Part shown: positions 1-10,581 of the stretch, piece by piece
Layout of the letters: the number at the start of each line of letters is the position of its first letter
Position numbering within the stretch: position 1 is the first letter of the stretch
NCBI GenBank assembly: GCA_001632425.1
Contig: KV425558.1
Location: forward strand, 425,882 to 489,881
Direction: 5' to 3'
Source of the DNA: Neolentinus lepideus HHB14362 ss-1
Taxonomy: Eukaryota; Basidiomycota; Agaricomycetes; Gloeophyllales; Gloeophyllaceae
DNA length: 64,000 nucleotides
The notes under the pieces: model-generated
What the model was told of the DNA's origin: nothing
The model's input: only the letters and a program-made list of their open reading frames with translations
Database searches by the model: none
Translations under genes and position numbers: made by a program

Positions 1-369
1 TTGAGTCAGCACCGCACTGTGCGACGGGACATACTTATGCCTGCACACCAATCTTCGGTATGTGACTTGATTGGGTTATCTGGTTACCCTCTCTCTGAGA
101 AATGTACCGACTTTCAGCCAGTATTGAGCAATGGGAAAGACGGGGCTGACTTCGTGAAGACGTTCTTGGAGAAGGCGGAGCTATACGATGCGAAGCTACT
201 GGACATCTTTAAGGAGCTGGGTGTCCACAACGAGGTGGCATTGCGCAATGTAGCTCGCTGGACGAGGGAGCGCGATGATAGTCCATTGAAGGGGCTTTAC
301 GATTGCGGCAAGATTACTTGGTATGTGCACGAGAGACTACGTGAATTGTTCGGGAAAGGTGAAGTGTGA
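1..369 (+). CDS. 3' end of an unrecognised protein-coding gene
   Basis: An open frame runs from the window edge to a TGA at 367-369 (about 122 codons). There is no ATG at its start, so this is the last exon of a gene that begins upstream. The visible part is mostly charged, predicted-helical sequence, for example FVKTFLEKAELYDAKLLD and RNVARWTRERDDSP, and it ends RLRELFGKGEV. I see no signal peptide, membrane segment or catalytic motif. I do not recognise the family; it resembles the C-terminus of a small helical fungal protein. The reading frame looks genuine because of its length, charge pattern and lack of internal stops, but the function is unknown. Confidence 0.5.
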   Translation: MSQHRTVRRDILMPAHQSSVCDLIGLSGYPLSEKCTDFQPVLSNGKDGADFVKTFLEKAELYDAKLLDIFKELGVHNEVALRNVARWTRERDDSPLKGLYDCGKITWYVHERLRELFGKGEV

Positions 370-1227
370 GAAAGCCTGGTTTGCACTCTGCTCGTCCTTT
401 GTTACTTGCTTTATACCTAACAGAATATTAGTTGATATATCATGCTTGAAACTGACATTACCATACGTGACTAGTACTATGGTTTATATACCATTGCTTC
501 TTTCACAAAGCCTTCGGATTGGTTATCCCTCTTTCGTCTCGCTCTGTCTGAACTAATATAGTGCTTTTACTGCCCATCTATGAATCGCATATGTTTGTTG
601 TATACTTCGTTCGGCAAAGTCACTTTGATTCACGCTGTTAAGTGTGACTGTTGTCATGCAGCGCCGCGGTGACATCACCTCGATGCATGCATGAAGTTTT
701 GATCTTTGCCGTAGAGCTTGTACGCGCTTCTTGCATATGCAGACTCAGACTCATGCAGGGCTACGGAAACACACTCAGTTTCACTGTTAACGATGATTCT
801 GGCAGGGAATAATAGCTCACAAGTCGAATCGTTCGATTCCCCCAATCAATGAAACATTCCGAGTCCATGCGCTGGACCGGTATCTGTTGCCCTGCTCGGA
901 CCAGCCTCGAAAATGAGTGGTGTACTAACTTTGTACCATAAGGTCCGCCTCTGGTCAACCCTTTACATCATCCATGAGGCCGTAGTGTCTTATCCCGATT
1001 GTTCGGACATACGAGTAGTAAGCAGTCAGTAGCCATGTTACACTTACGGGATCTAGTAAGTACTGCTCTATACGGCAGTTGTTGGGCACGACTGTTTCGC
1101 TGTTTTTTAACTCGTTACTGCATCGTTTTTAGCAAACAAACTGGCCTAGTCCCGGACAAGGAATGAATGCTGTGCTTCTCGACAATTATAAAGACACTTG
1201 ATACGATAGCAAGATCGTAGCTTAAAC
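370..1227. other. intergenic region without a supported gene
   Basis: This stretch holds the 3' flank of the first gene and the promoter of the MDR gene. Only short, low-complexity frames are present and none shows conserved protein sequence. Confidence 0.6.
1187..1193 (+). promoter_or_regulatory. TATA box candidate of the MDR gene
   Basis: TATAAAG lies 35-41 nt before the ATG at 1228. The spacing implies a very short leader or an unused match. No other core promoter signal is obvious nearby. Confidence 0.35.
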
Positions 1228-2530
1228 ATGTCTCTTCAGAAAGCTCTCTTTCTCCAAGAGAAGTTTGGATCGTTCGCGGTGGGTGCTAAGGATGTGCCTA
1301 CCCCGGGTGCAGGCGAACTATTGGTTAGGATCGAAGCTACTGCACTAAATCCGGTGGACTGGAAGATACAGAAGTACGGCAGATGGATTGAGAAGTATCC
1401 TGCCATCCTCGGCTGTGAAGTGGCTGGCACCGTGGAATACGTTGGTGAAGGCGTTACTGGTTTTTCCAAGGGTGACAGAGTGTAAGAGTAACTCTAATGT
1501 CTCTCTTGAATCGAGTGCGCCTGACACTGGGTTTGATGGCTTGACTATAGTGTTTGTGAGGGATGGTTAACGTCCGACAGAGCCTCCTTCCAGCAATATG
1601 CAATCACGGACGCTGAAGTTACGGGAAAAGTCTGGACTATAACAGTGCAGAGGATCAGGGCAATGGACTGACACGAGACTGCCTTAGATACCACCTCACA
1701 TCTCGTTCGAACAAGCCGCTTCTATCTCTGGCGGGATAGCCACCGCTGGGCTTGGGCTGTATGCCGACGTCGATCCAGCCGGTCGTGGAGGGGCCGGCCT
1801 ATTTCCTCCATGGGAAGTAGGTGGACGAAACAAGTATGCTGGAAAACCCATTCTGGTCCTCGGAGGAGCGTCCTCCGTTGGCCAGTACGGTGAGGCACAT
1901 TGGTCGTACATCCACGGGACGTCTTGATCTGACGATCCCGCTCAGTCATACAGCTCGCGAGGCTCTCTGGGTTCTTTCCGATTATAAGCACCGCGTCGCT
2001 GCACAACGAAGATTTGCTCAAGTCTCTAGGCGCGACCCACGTAATTGACAGGAAGCTTCCATTTGAGGGTTTTCAAGTAGCTCTTACGTCACTTCTCACA
2101 TCACCACTCGAGATCGTCTATGATGCGATCAGTGTCCCGGACACCCAACAGGCAGGGTACGACCTCCTCGCACCCGGTGGAACGCTCGCCGTCACGCTGG
2201 CGATCACAGCAAAAATTGATCTACAGGCGAACAAGCGAGTATTCCAGGTATTCGGCAACGTGTACGAACCGACGACGAGGAAGATAAGTGTTGATCTGTT
2301 TGGCTCTTTGGAAGGACTTCTCGCTACAGGGGATATCAAGGTTTGTGGCATGGGTACTATCTCTAAGTAGTGTTGAAGTTAATTGAAGCTGTATCTCTGT
2401 TTGATAGCCGAACCCAGTAAGGGTGCTGCCGGATGGTCTGCTGGGCATTCCAGGCGGTTTGAAGGAGCTGGAAGAGAACAAGGTCAGCGGCGTTAAATTG
2501 ATAGCTCGCCCTCAGGACACGCCCCAGTGA
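1228..2530 (+). CDS. medium-chain dehydrogenase/reductase (quinone/enoyl-reductase-like, TOXD type)
   Basis: Multi-exon gene. Exon 1 (1228-about 1482) gives the GroES-like N-terminus, with ALNPVDWKIQKYG and the core AILGCEVAGTVEYVGEGV followed by GDRV. The next exons supply EGWLTSDRASFQQYAITDAE (about 1555-1630), then IPPHISFEQAASISGG and the Rossmann nucleotide loop ILVLGGASSVGQY (about 1690-1890). Further exons give SLGATHVIDR (about 2010-2055) and the C-terminal part, ending ARPQDTPQ at TGA 2528-2530. The domain order (GroES fold, then NADPH-binding Rossmann fold) fits zinc-independent MDR proteins that reduce C=C bonds of quinones or enoyl substrates. No structural-zinc Cys cluster is visible, which supports the zinc-free branch. 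The substrate cannot be read from sequence. Relatives occur both as stand-alone enzymes and in secondary-metabolite clusters, but no cluster partner is adjacent here. Confidence 0.85.
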
Positions 2531-3832
2531 GTCGCCGTTTGTCGGGGTACTACCTCCAGGGCAGCACCTGTCCGCGAGATTGAAGGCCAGAATGTATCAT
2601 CATGCGTTACAGCACTGCTGCGATCGGAGCAAGTTGACTCTATATACCTTGCGGTGAGCTTTGGGCGAACTATACCTTTTAACAGCAACCCAGGATGGCC
2701 TTAGCTCTGTCTGAATTGGGACACTCCGAGCGAAGACTTACCAACACTAGCATCTATTCTTCCAGCTAACTTGTGGTGCTGTACTGGACTACTAGAGGAG
2801 GCCGGGAGCAACCAGAACCTACGTCGACCGACCCGTGTTCGCGCTAGTGCAAATTCTGTATCGTCTGTCATTCAACTCGAGTACGTGATGCTCCTTAATC
2901 ATGCCTGTCTCGGAAAATCTGATAGGATAGTACCCGAACATACATAGCATCTCGACGTGGGGAAGTGTGAGCCTTATGATCGTCGGCACGAGACACGGAC
3001 ACTAGACTGAGGCCCGTGGTGGTATGTACCATTCGCTCTGAGCGAGGATCGTCAATCGTTTCGTGCAGCCCATCTGCAGGGTGGCGCGCCCCCGAAAAAT
3101 CCAGCGCGATGCAGACATGTGTTCCCGAGATCACCTACATGATACTTATGGAACATTCGCCCCTCAGAGCGGTGAGATGTCTATACATGGTGGCTTGTCT
3201 ATACATAGTGGCTTGGCTTGACTTTAGGGCATTATCACGAGACAGTTGATGCGATCACCCTCTCTTTCATTGTCTCGCTCTGGTCCCCTGCCAGTCAAAT
3301 ACCTCCGCCGACTCGCCGGCTATCATGCATCACCATTCAGACTAGCTTGTACATGCGACCGGTGAGTAACGACGGGATAGAGGAGACGTCCCAAATTAAT
3401 GCAGGGCCTGTAGTGAATACATCTCGCGAGGCTTGAAGTCATCGCTAAGTTTGGAGAGCTATCACTTGTGCCCTGCGAAGTATTGTAGTCAGTTAAAGCA
3501 ATGAATACGTCCCCCGTTTCACAAAGTGTTCTCTTGAGTGTCGTCGAGCGCAGCGGCAATCGCGACTGTTTTAGCCGGTTGCCTCTTATATTAGCGCGCT
3601 TCTTTCGGCCTGCTCTTATACCCACGATAGCCCCTGGCAGTCCTCATCCTTCCCCTTCACCTTCCGGCCAGGTATATCTTGAGCTAGACTTTGTCTGGCA
3701 GTGTTTTCCTTTTGCCTTGATATCCGAGGCTTCCATTCTCTTTCATCTCACTCGTTTTCGTCTTGCATCCTGTGCAAATCAACGCTTCTTGTATTCCAGT
3801 CCAGACTAGACCAGACCGACCAGAATAAATAA
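2531..3832. other. 1.3-kb intergenic region, no supported gene
   Basis: This region separates the MDR gene from the membrane-protein gene. Frames of up to about 100 codons exist on both strands (for example 3501-3809 plus), but they overlap one another, lack conserved blocks and are biased in composition. The last 200 bases are pyrimidine-rich, as is usual for a fungal 5' leader before the ATG at 3833. A short tandem duplication is listed separately. Confidence 0.5.
3180..3215. repeat. 18-bp tandem duplication
   Basis: TCTATACATGGTGGCTTG (3180-3197) is followed directly by a second copy with one change, TCTATACATAGTGGCTTG (3198-3215). It is intergenic, with no visible function. Confidence 0.8.
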
Positions 3833-4998
3833 ATGGCCGGACCCATCCACTACCCAAATCCGCCTCTTGCGGGCAGGCCTCCGTTCGCGACTCACGAACC
3901 CGATGAGTACTTCAGCCAACCCGAGCCCCAGCGCAGGATCAGGCAGCCGCCGCCTCCCGATCCCAATGCCAGAACGTCTGCTTACAATGTGTACGTGTCG
4001 ATCTACTTGCCCTGTCACTATACCCTCACTCCTACCCAAGATATGACAGCTACTTAGACGGAAATAACCGTCAGTCTGGCGCGGATGCGCTCGGAGCGGG
4101 CTTCATGAATGGCGCCTCGGACGACGACGACGACGACGACCGGAACCCGTTCCAAAACAAGCACGCCATTCAAGTCCCGGCTACTCAGTCTATCCCGTTG
4201 GCGTCACCGAAGCCAGGATATGCCGCGCCCAACCCGGTGCACGCCCTCAACTCGATCGCCCGCCCCTCACCCGCTCCGACACGCGACGGCCCTCCTTCCG
4301 AGATGTCTGAGGCGAACCCCATCCGTTTGGCCATTCCTCCGCCCGCGCCCGTCAACGTGCCCAGTACGCCCCACCCATTGCAGCCTCCGATGACGCCTAT
4401 CACGCCCGTGTTTGCGAGGCCCCGCAATGGGGAGGCGGCCAACGGCGTCAAGTTCGAAACGTCCCAGCTGCGCCCGGGAATCATGCGTGCTGACGCGGAG
4501 GGAACCACGCTGCCCAGACGCGGCGAGAAAGGTGATGACTTCTGGAGACGGTTCAGTATGGTTGCCAAGGCAGATACTAAGGAGAGGTGCGTGTGTCTTA
4601 CTGTTTAGTGTTGATTGCTCAGCTGATTTTTGTACAGCTTCTGGCTCAAGAAGACACAAAACGGAACCTCTCGGATGTCCCGCTGGGTCTGGGTAATCGG
4701 TGTCATCCTTCTCGCCTGCATTGCGGGCGCGATAGGCCTTGGATGGTACGCCTCACATAAGTCCACCGGAACCAATACGCCCAAGGCTATCGGCGGTTCC
4801 GCCAACGAGGCCGCCACTTCGACGGAAGACACGGCTACGTCCTTTGGCCTTGGCGCCTCGTCGAGCCCGCATGTCAGCCCGACGAACACTGTTGCGCGGC
4901 GTGCTATGGACGATGTGTTCCCGACACCTGCAGTCGTCCCATTCGTGCCGGTTTCCCACCATCAGAAGCGGCTGAACAGAATTGCGGATTTGCATTAA
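3833..4998 (+). CDS. single-pass membrane protein with a long Pro-rich soluble region, function unknown
   Basis: Three exons are joined in frame: 3833 to about 3990, about 4042-4586 and about 4638-4998. The first intron begins GTACGTG after SAYNV and the second begins GTGCGTG after ADTKE. The protein starts MAGPIHYPNPPLAGRPPF. It continues with a run of seven Asp (about 4120-4140), then roughly 130 residues rich in Pro, Ala and Ser, and then a charged stretch (GDDFWRRFSMVAKAD). A strong hydrophobic helix, WVWVIGVILLACIAGAIGLG, lies at about 4686-4745. A Thr/Ser-rich tail of about 80 residues follows. There is no N-terminal signal peptide, so this looks like a type II or tail-region membrane protein with a disordered cytosolic N-terminus. 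No enzyme motif is visible. The plan resembles conserved basidiomycete hypotheticals of unknown role. Confidence 0.75.
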
Positions 4999-5734
4999 GC
5001 AAATCTCGTCTGCAAACCGGAATTTCTCTGAATCCAAACACCATCCCGCGCGTGGGATTCAAAAGCTTCTCGATAGAGGCGCTTGGTGTCCCGTCCTTTC
5101 GTTATAACATGGTATTTATTGCTAAATCCACAGTCCACGTTTCCCGCATCACTCAGGATTTTCGATACCCTTCGCATCCCCTCACTCCTGTCCCCCACCC
5201 TTTCATGCTCGGTTCTCGGCCATTGTGTTGCGGTTCATGAACTTGTTCGGATTTTTGCTTTTCCTCCTTGCCATTGGATCTCCACATACCCTCTTAACGC
5301 TATCTAATAGGCTATGTGCTGCGTTCACCTCTATCTCGTCTGTACATTTTCCTTCGCCATGCTGCTCGTTTTCGGAGCTGCATGTTTTGTGTAACCAATA
5401 CCCGTCTGAAATTTCAGTGCTTCTGCTTCTGCTCTTTCCTATGGTGTACCTACCTATGCGTACGATTTCTTACAGGACGGGGGCCGGAGCGTCGTCAGAG
5501 TGTGTACTTAGAAGAGGACATGAGTTCGAATAACGGTTGTTTTGACCAGCGAACTGTGCATGATAGCCTGTAGATGAAGTGACGTCAGGATATATACTGT
5601 CAGATTGATTTCATGAGTGGGAACTTTGTATCTCAGGGGAGAACGGTACACGTGACACTGAAGCCGCGTGACAAGCGCGCTTGTCACGCGTCTCATTTCT
5701 TGCCTATTTCAATCCACTACTACCACCGACCGCC
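4999..5734. other. intergenic: 3' region of the membrane-protein gene and SMC6 promoter
   Basis: About 735 bases. Overlapping Cys/Leu/Phe-rich frames on the plus strand (5225-5573) come from pyrimidine-rich DNA and show no conserved domain. No RNA gene or repeat was recognised. Confidence 0.5.
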
Positions 5735-8700
5735 ATGGCTGGCAAGCGCAGGGTAACGGAAGTTAGCGTGAGCGAAGGCGAGGATGATTACTCGCCTCAG
5801 AACACACCCGCGAAGAGGACGAAGCGCGAAGAAGACGATACGACAGGGCGCAAGGGCAAGGGTCGCGCGCAGCCGGAGGAAGCGAGCGATGAGGAAGAGG
5901 TGAAGGAGGAGGAGGATGTTGAGAGGAGGTTTGAAGAGGAGCATGAGGATGCTATACGCGCGCAGGTGCAACGCAAGAGCAAGCACCAGGGTGTGAGTGA
6001 AGTAATTCTCGATTGGCAGCCCCTGTGATTGATCGACGTTGGTGACTTGCGCATAGGGTGTAGCGGAAATGGGTATCATCGAATCTCTGGAACTGCACCA
6101 GTTTATGTGCCACAAGTATCTGACCTTCTCATTCGGCCCTCAAATCAACTTTATCATCGGTAAGAGTCACAGAAGCATACCTACCGACTGCGGCTAATTA
6201 TATTTTACAGGTCACAACGGAAGTAAGTGAAATGAGCTTACTATATAGTCTCCATGCGTGACCGTGTTATATTCAAGGTGGGAAGAGTGCCGTCCTCTCA
6301 GCTATCACCGTCGCTCTAGGAGGCAAAGCCACTTCAACCGGTCGTGGGTCCGGTCTGAAGTCTTTCATTCGCGAAGGCCAATCGTACGGCATCATAATCT
6401 TTGCACAAATTTGTTTGACTCATTGCTCTCAAGTGTTGCTGAAGTTAGCATCTCACTCAAGAACCAGGGCGAAGAAGCGTACAAGCCCGACCTGTATGGC
6501 AAGAGCATTGTCGTCACGCGGCGCTTTACGAAGGAAGGCAACTCTTCCTATAAGATCAAAAGCAAGGATGGACACGTTGTCTCTACCAAGCGAGAAGAGC
6601 TTGCGGCTATCTGTGATCATATGAATATTCAGGTGGATAACCCGATGAATGTGCTCACCCAAGGCTAGTCTTGCGATTTCTTGTTAAGTGGCGGAGGTCG
6701 CTAATCGACATACTTTGCTAGATTCTGCCAGGCAATTTTTGAGCGCCGCGAACCCCTCTGACAAGTACAAAGTGTGTCCAAATCGTCATCTGTAGATTCC
6801 CTGCAATGTCTCATGCATTTTTGCAGTTCTTCCTAAAAGGTACTCAGCTCCAACAACTGAGCGACGAATACGACACCTGTCTCGAAAACATCTCTCAAAC
6901 TGCCAAGGTTTTACAGAGCAAGAAGGACGCAATGGGTGATCTGCGCCAGGCGTACAAGGAAGCATCCGCTAAATTTGAGGAAGCCGCCAAAGCACGGCAG
7001 CAGAAGTACAAGGCAGACGAGCTGAAGAAGGAGTTAGCCTGGGCGCATGTGGCCACTAAGGAAGAGGAAATGAAGAAGAAGATGGAGGAAGTCGCTAAGT
7101 TGCAGCGTCGTGTTCCGAAACTCCAAGCCGAAGTTGATGCTGCTGATGCTGCGTTCCGTTCTGCGAGCGAACAAGTTGGGATCTTGGAGTCGCAGCACGC
7201 GGAGATGGGCGACATTGAGGATTTGAAGAACAGGAAATCTGACCTCGGCGATAAGCTTAAGGCGAACAAGAAGAAGATCTCAGAGTTGAAAGTCAGTTCT
7301 CTCCGACTCTTTTCGTACTCGTTGTATAAGACGTCTTCGCTCTCATCTAGGACGAGGAGAAGAAGATGAACACCCAGCTGACTACATGCAACTCCGTGAT
7401 AGAAGATCTCCAAAAGAAGATAGACGAAGAGACCACGAAGCTCGAGGCTCAGACCAAATTTAAGCGAGACGAAATCGAGCAGAAGATACAAAACACCCGG
7501 GAGGAGCTGCGCAATGTGGAAGAGCAGCTGAAGGACGTGCGCGCACAGATTCAGGAGAAGAATGTCGAGCTCCGCAACGCGTCGCAGGCAGGTGAGGACG
7601 CGGAAAGGCTCCGCAACCAGGCGCAGAAAGAGATCGAGAGCGCTCAAGGTGCTGTGGCGGAGGCGCGCGCCCAGGAGAATAATAGTCTCGCGGTGTACGG
7701 AAGGGATATGAAGCGAGTGCTGGAGATGATCAAGTCAGCCCGGTGGTATGGTGGCCAGCCGGTGGGCCCTCTGGGCGTACACGTGAAGGTGAAGGATCCG
7801 GAGAGATGGGCGCCGGTTCTGAGGGCGACAATGGGTGGGATGATGTCCTCGTTTGCCGTTACTGATGCGAGGGACCGGGCTCAGTTGAAGAGGATTCTGG
7901 ATCAGACGGGCAAGTGAGTTGAAGTTGAAGTTGTATCCTGTTGACGTGTGATCGACCTGATTTGCAGTGGCCATATCACCATTCTTATCTCGGAATTTGA
8001 CCGGTTCGACTACAGCGCTGGGGAGCCTCCCGTTGAAGTCCTGACTGTTCTCCGGGCGCTCGAGGCAAGCTAAGATCCATCTACGAGTGGCGGTATCTCT
8101 GAAGTGTTGTTTTCTGTCAGATCGATGACGAATATGTACTTCGGCTGCTTGTCAATGCTCTCAATATCGAGAGAACGGTGCTTGCTGAGGATCGTTCTGA
8201 AGGTGATAGGGTGCTGAAGAGCCTGCATGGCAATGGTGTGGCGTGGACAAGGGAGTTGTACAGAGTCCAGAGATATGCGTGAGTAGCCCAGTTCTTGTAT
8301 ACCGGGTCCCTGCTCATGTCCGTGCGACAGGGAGGGTGGTGGCCAGTCGGTCCCGATGAACAGGCTGAATGCCACCGATCACCGCCACCGGCTCTTCACC
8401 AACCGCAGCTCCGCAGATAATATCGCGTTAGTATCATTATCTGGTGTTTCTATCACAGGGCGCTCAAATACTTTATAGGTACTATGAGGGCCTTGTGCGA
8501 GAAGCTGAAAATAAATATCATGATGCCCTTACCCGCCTTCAGCAGAGCAGAGCAGCCCACAGCGAATGCAGAAGAGCACTCCAGGATCTTACTGTACGTA
8601 TTGGACATTCGTATTAATGAAGTTAAATTGCTGAGCAATGCTCGCAGAACCGAGATGCTTCCCTCCACCACATTGTGTCGAAGAAGAAGCTGGAAGTTGC

Positions 8701-10171
8701 CGATCTCCAGAACGAGATCAACGATGACCTGCCCTCTACCATCAGTGCTTTACAATCTGCGAAAGATGTTCGTCCTTACCGCTGTGTCAATTTCACGGAC
8801 CATCTCATCACATTCTATTCATAGGACGCTGAGGTGGAAAAGGAGAATATCAAGACACAATACAGCAATCTTGTACGGCAGAGGGCAGAGCTTGACGAAG
8901 CGCAGAAGCCCCTTCTGACTGACCTCAACGAAGTCAAGAAGAAGGTTGATGACTTCAACGAGCGACGCAACGGGATAAAGGTAGACTTATAGTTGTGCTC
9001 CGTGATACCGACCCAATGGCCAACCCCTAATGCTTTCTATCTGTAGCAAGAGATTGACGACGCCGTCATCAAGCGGCTTGATGCTCAGAAGAACAAGCAG
9101 TATTATCAGAAGAAGCTTGATGATGAGCAAGCGAAAGTCAATGAAGCCGAGGAGGTGGCTAAAACTCTTCAAGAGGAGTTCAAGGTGCGGTTCAGACGAG
9201 TGATTGAGGAGGATTGTGCTTGATGTCGTAGTGCAGGACTGGACTACTAAAGCTGAGCAATATTGCGATCGCGTGGACAACCCCCGCGGGGTCGAGGTAG
9301 TCAAGCGCAACCTCGAGTCCGTCCAGGCAGCTCTGAAAGAGCGGGAGAAGAAGTGAGTACGGGTTTTCCTGTCGTGCAACATGGACGCTGATAACGTGGC
9401 TATTAGGCACGGAGCAACAGTGGAGGAGATGACCATCGAGGTCAACAGGAAAAAGGCTGCCCTAGACAACGCCGAACGTGACCTCAAACAGATGACTGCG
9501 CTCAACAAGGCACTGAAAGCTTCCTTAGTCATTCGGTTGGCGAAATGGCATGAGTTCCGCCGGCATATCGCTCTTCGGTGCAAGGTCGTATTCCAGTACC
9601 ACCTCTCTAACCGTGGATACTATGGGAAAGTGCTATTCGACCACTCCGCTAGTACTCTGCAGCTCAAGGTGCGCCAAGTGTTCACGTTCAGTCAGACATG
9701 ATGATTCATGTGGCGACGACTGTAGGTCCAAACCGATGACCAAGCTGGCACGCAAACTCGAGATAAAGATCCCCGGTCGCTTAGCGGAGGGGAAAAGTCG
9801 TTCTCGACCATCTGCCTGCTTTTGTCGCTTTGGGAGGCCATCGGCTGTCCTATCCGTTGTCTTGGTAGGTGGCCATCTAATTTACACCGGTGACTGGCGC
9901 TGACCTGTGAATAGACGAGTTCGATGTCTTCATGGATGCTGTCAATCGTCGTATCAGTATGAAGATGATGGTGCGTGGTTCCTTCGACGCCTCCGTCTCC
10001 GTGTTCTAATGGCAATTCTCCTGTCAGATCGACACTGCCAACTCGTCCGATGGCAAGCAGTATATCCTCATTACGCCCCAGGACATGAACAATGTTGCAG
10101 TCACAAACACTGTTCGTGTTCATCGCATGTCTGACCCAGAGCGTGGCCAAGGCGTATTGGCATTCAGCTGA
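5735..10171 (+). CDS. SMC6: structural maintenance of chromosomes protein 6
   Basis: SMC6 is the ATPase core of the SMC5/6 complex, which acts in homologous recombination repair and replication-fork processing in the nucleus. About 20 small introns split a protein of roughly 1,100 residues. The acidic N-terminus begins [18 protein letters not shown]. The SMC head follows: [18 protein letters not shown], then Walker A GHNGSGKS across the introns near 6160-6290. The SMC6-type block [15 protein letters not shown] is at 6640-6735. A first coiled coil (about 6820-7660) leads to the hinge (about 7700-8430, with [18 protein letters not shown]), then the second coiled coil. The C-terminal head holds the ABC signature [20 protein letters not shown] (about 9780-9840) and Walker [14 protein letters not shown] (about 9915-9950). 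The end is GQGVLAFS at TGA 10169-10171. All catalytic motifs are present. One intron (6664-6721) starts with GC instead of GT. Confidence 0.95.
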
Positions 10172-10581
10172 TCGTACTGCTGGTCCGAAAAGGATAGAGG
10201 TCTCCTATGGTAAAATGACGTCTAATTCACTTTACGTTTCACTGTATACTGTACTCCTATAGCACGGCATTCTCGATGAATGCCTTTCTGGTACGCTTCT
10301 CTGACAATGTATCTGTTCCAGTCTTCAAAACGTTGACCGTTCGCTTGCTGGACAATGCACCTGCAGCTTCAAGTTGGAGACGGCCGCGACGCGACGGTAA
10401 TTAACGCGTGCGTCACAGACGCGTGATCCTCTGTCACGACGCGTTATTTGAGCGTGCTTGGCTGTGTTCAAGTCCGGGAGAAGGACATCCATCAATTCCA
10501 TATTGTCGTCCTCCCCTTGTCCTTCCCAGCTGTTTCTTTTCCCTTTCTTTCGGTTGTGTATTTCTAGACTGACAGCATACT
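10172..10581. other. intergenic: SMC6 3' flank and kinase promoter
   Basis: About 410 bases. They contain GACGCG/CACGAC-type repeats around 10385-10445 and a CT-rich leader directly before the kinase ATG at 10582. No gene was seen. Confidence 0.5.

Noticed and set aside
815..850. tRNA-like T-arm (GTTCGATTCC) near 829-838
   Set aside because: The flanking bases do not form the five-pair T stem, and no D arm or acceptor stem could be built around it.
3501..3809. 102-codon plus-strand frame before the membrane-protein gene
   Set aside because: Composition reflects pyrimidine-rich leader DNA, the opposite strand is equally open, and no conserved block is present.
5225..5573. Hydrophobic plus-strand frames resembling a signal peptide
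   Set aside because: They arise from CT-rich 3' flanking sequence, overlap each other in two frames and lack any partner exon.
6895..7647. 250-codon minus-strand frame
   Set aside because: It is the complement of the SMC6 coiled coil, whose biased codons leave the opposite strand open.
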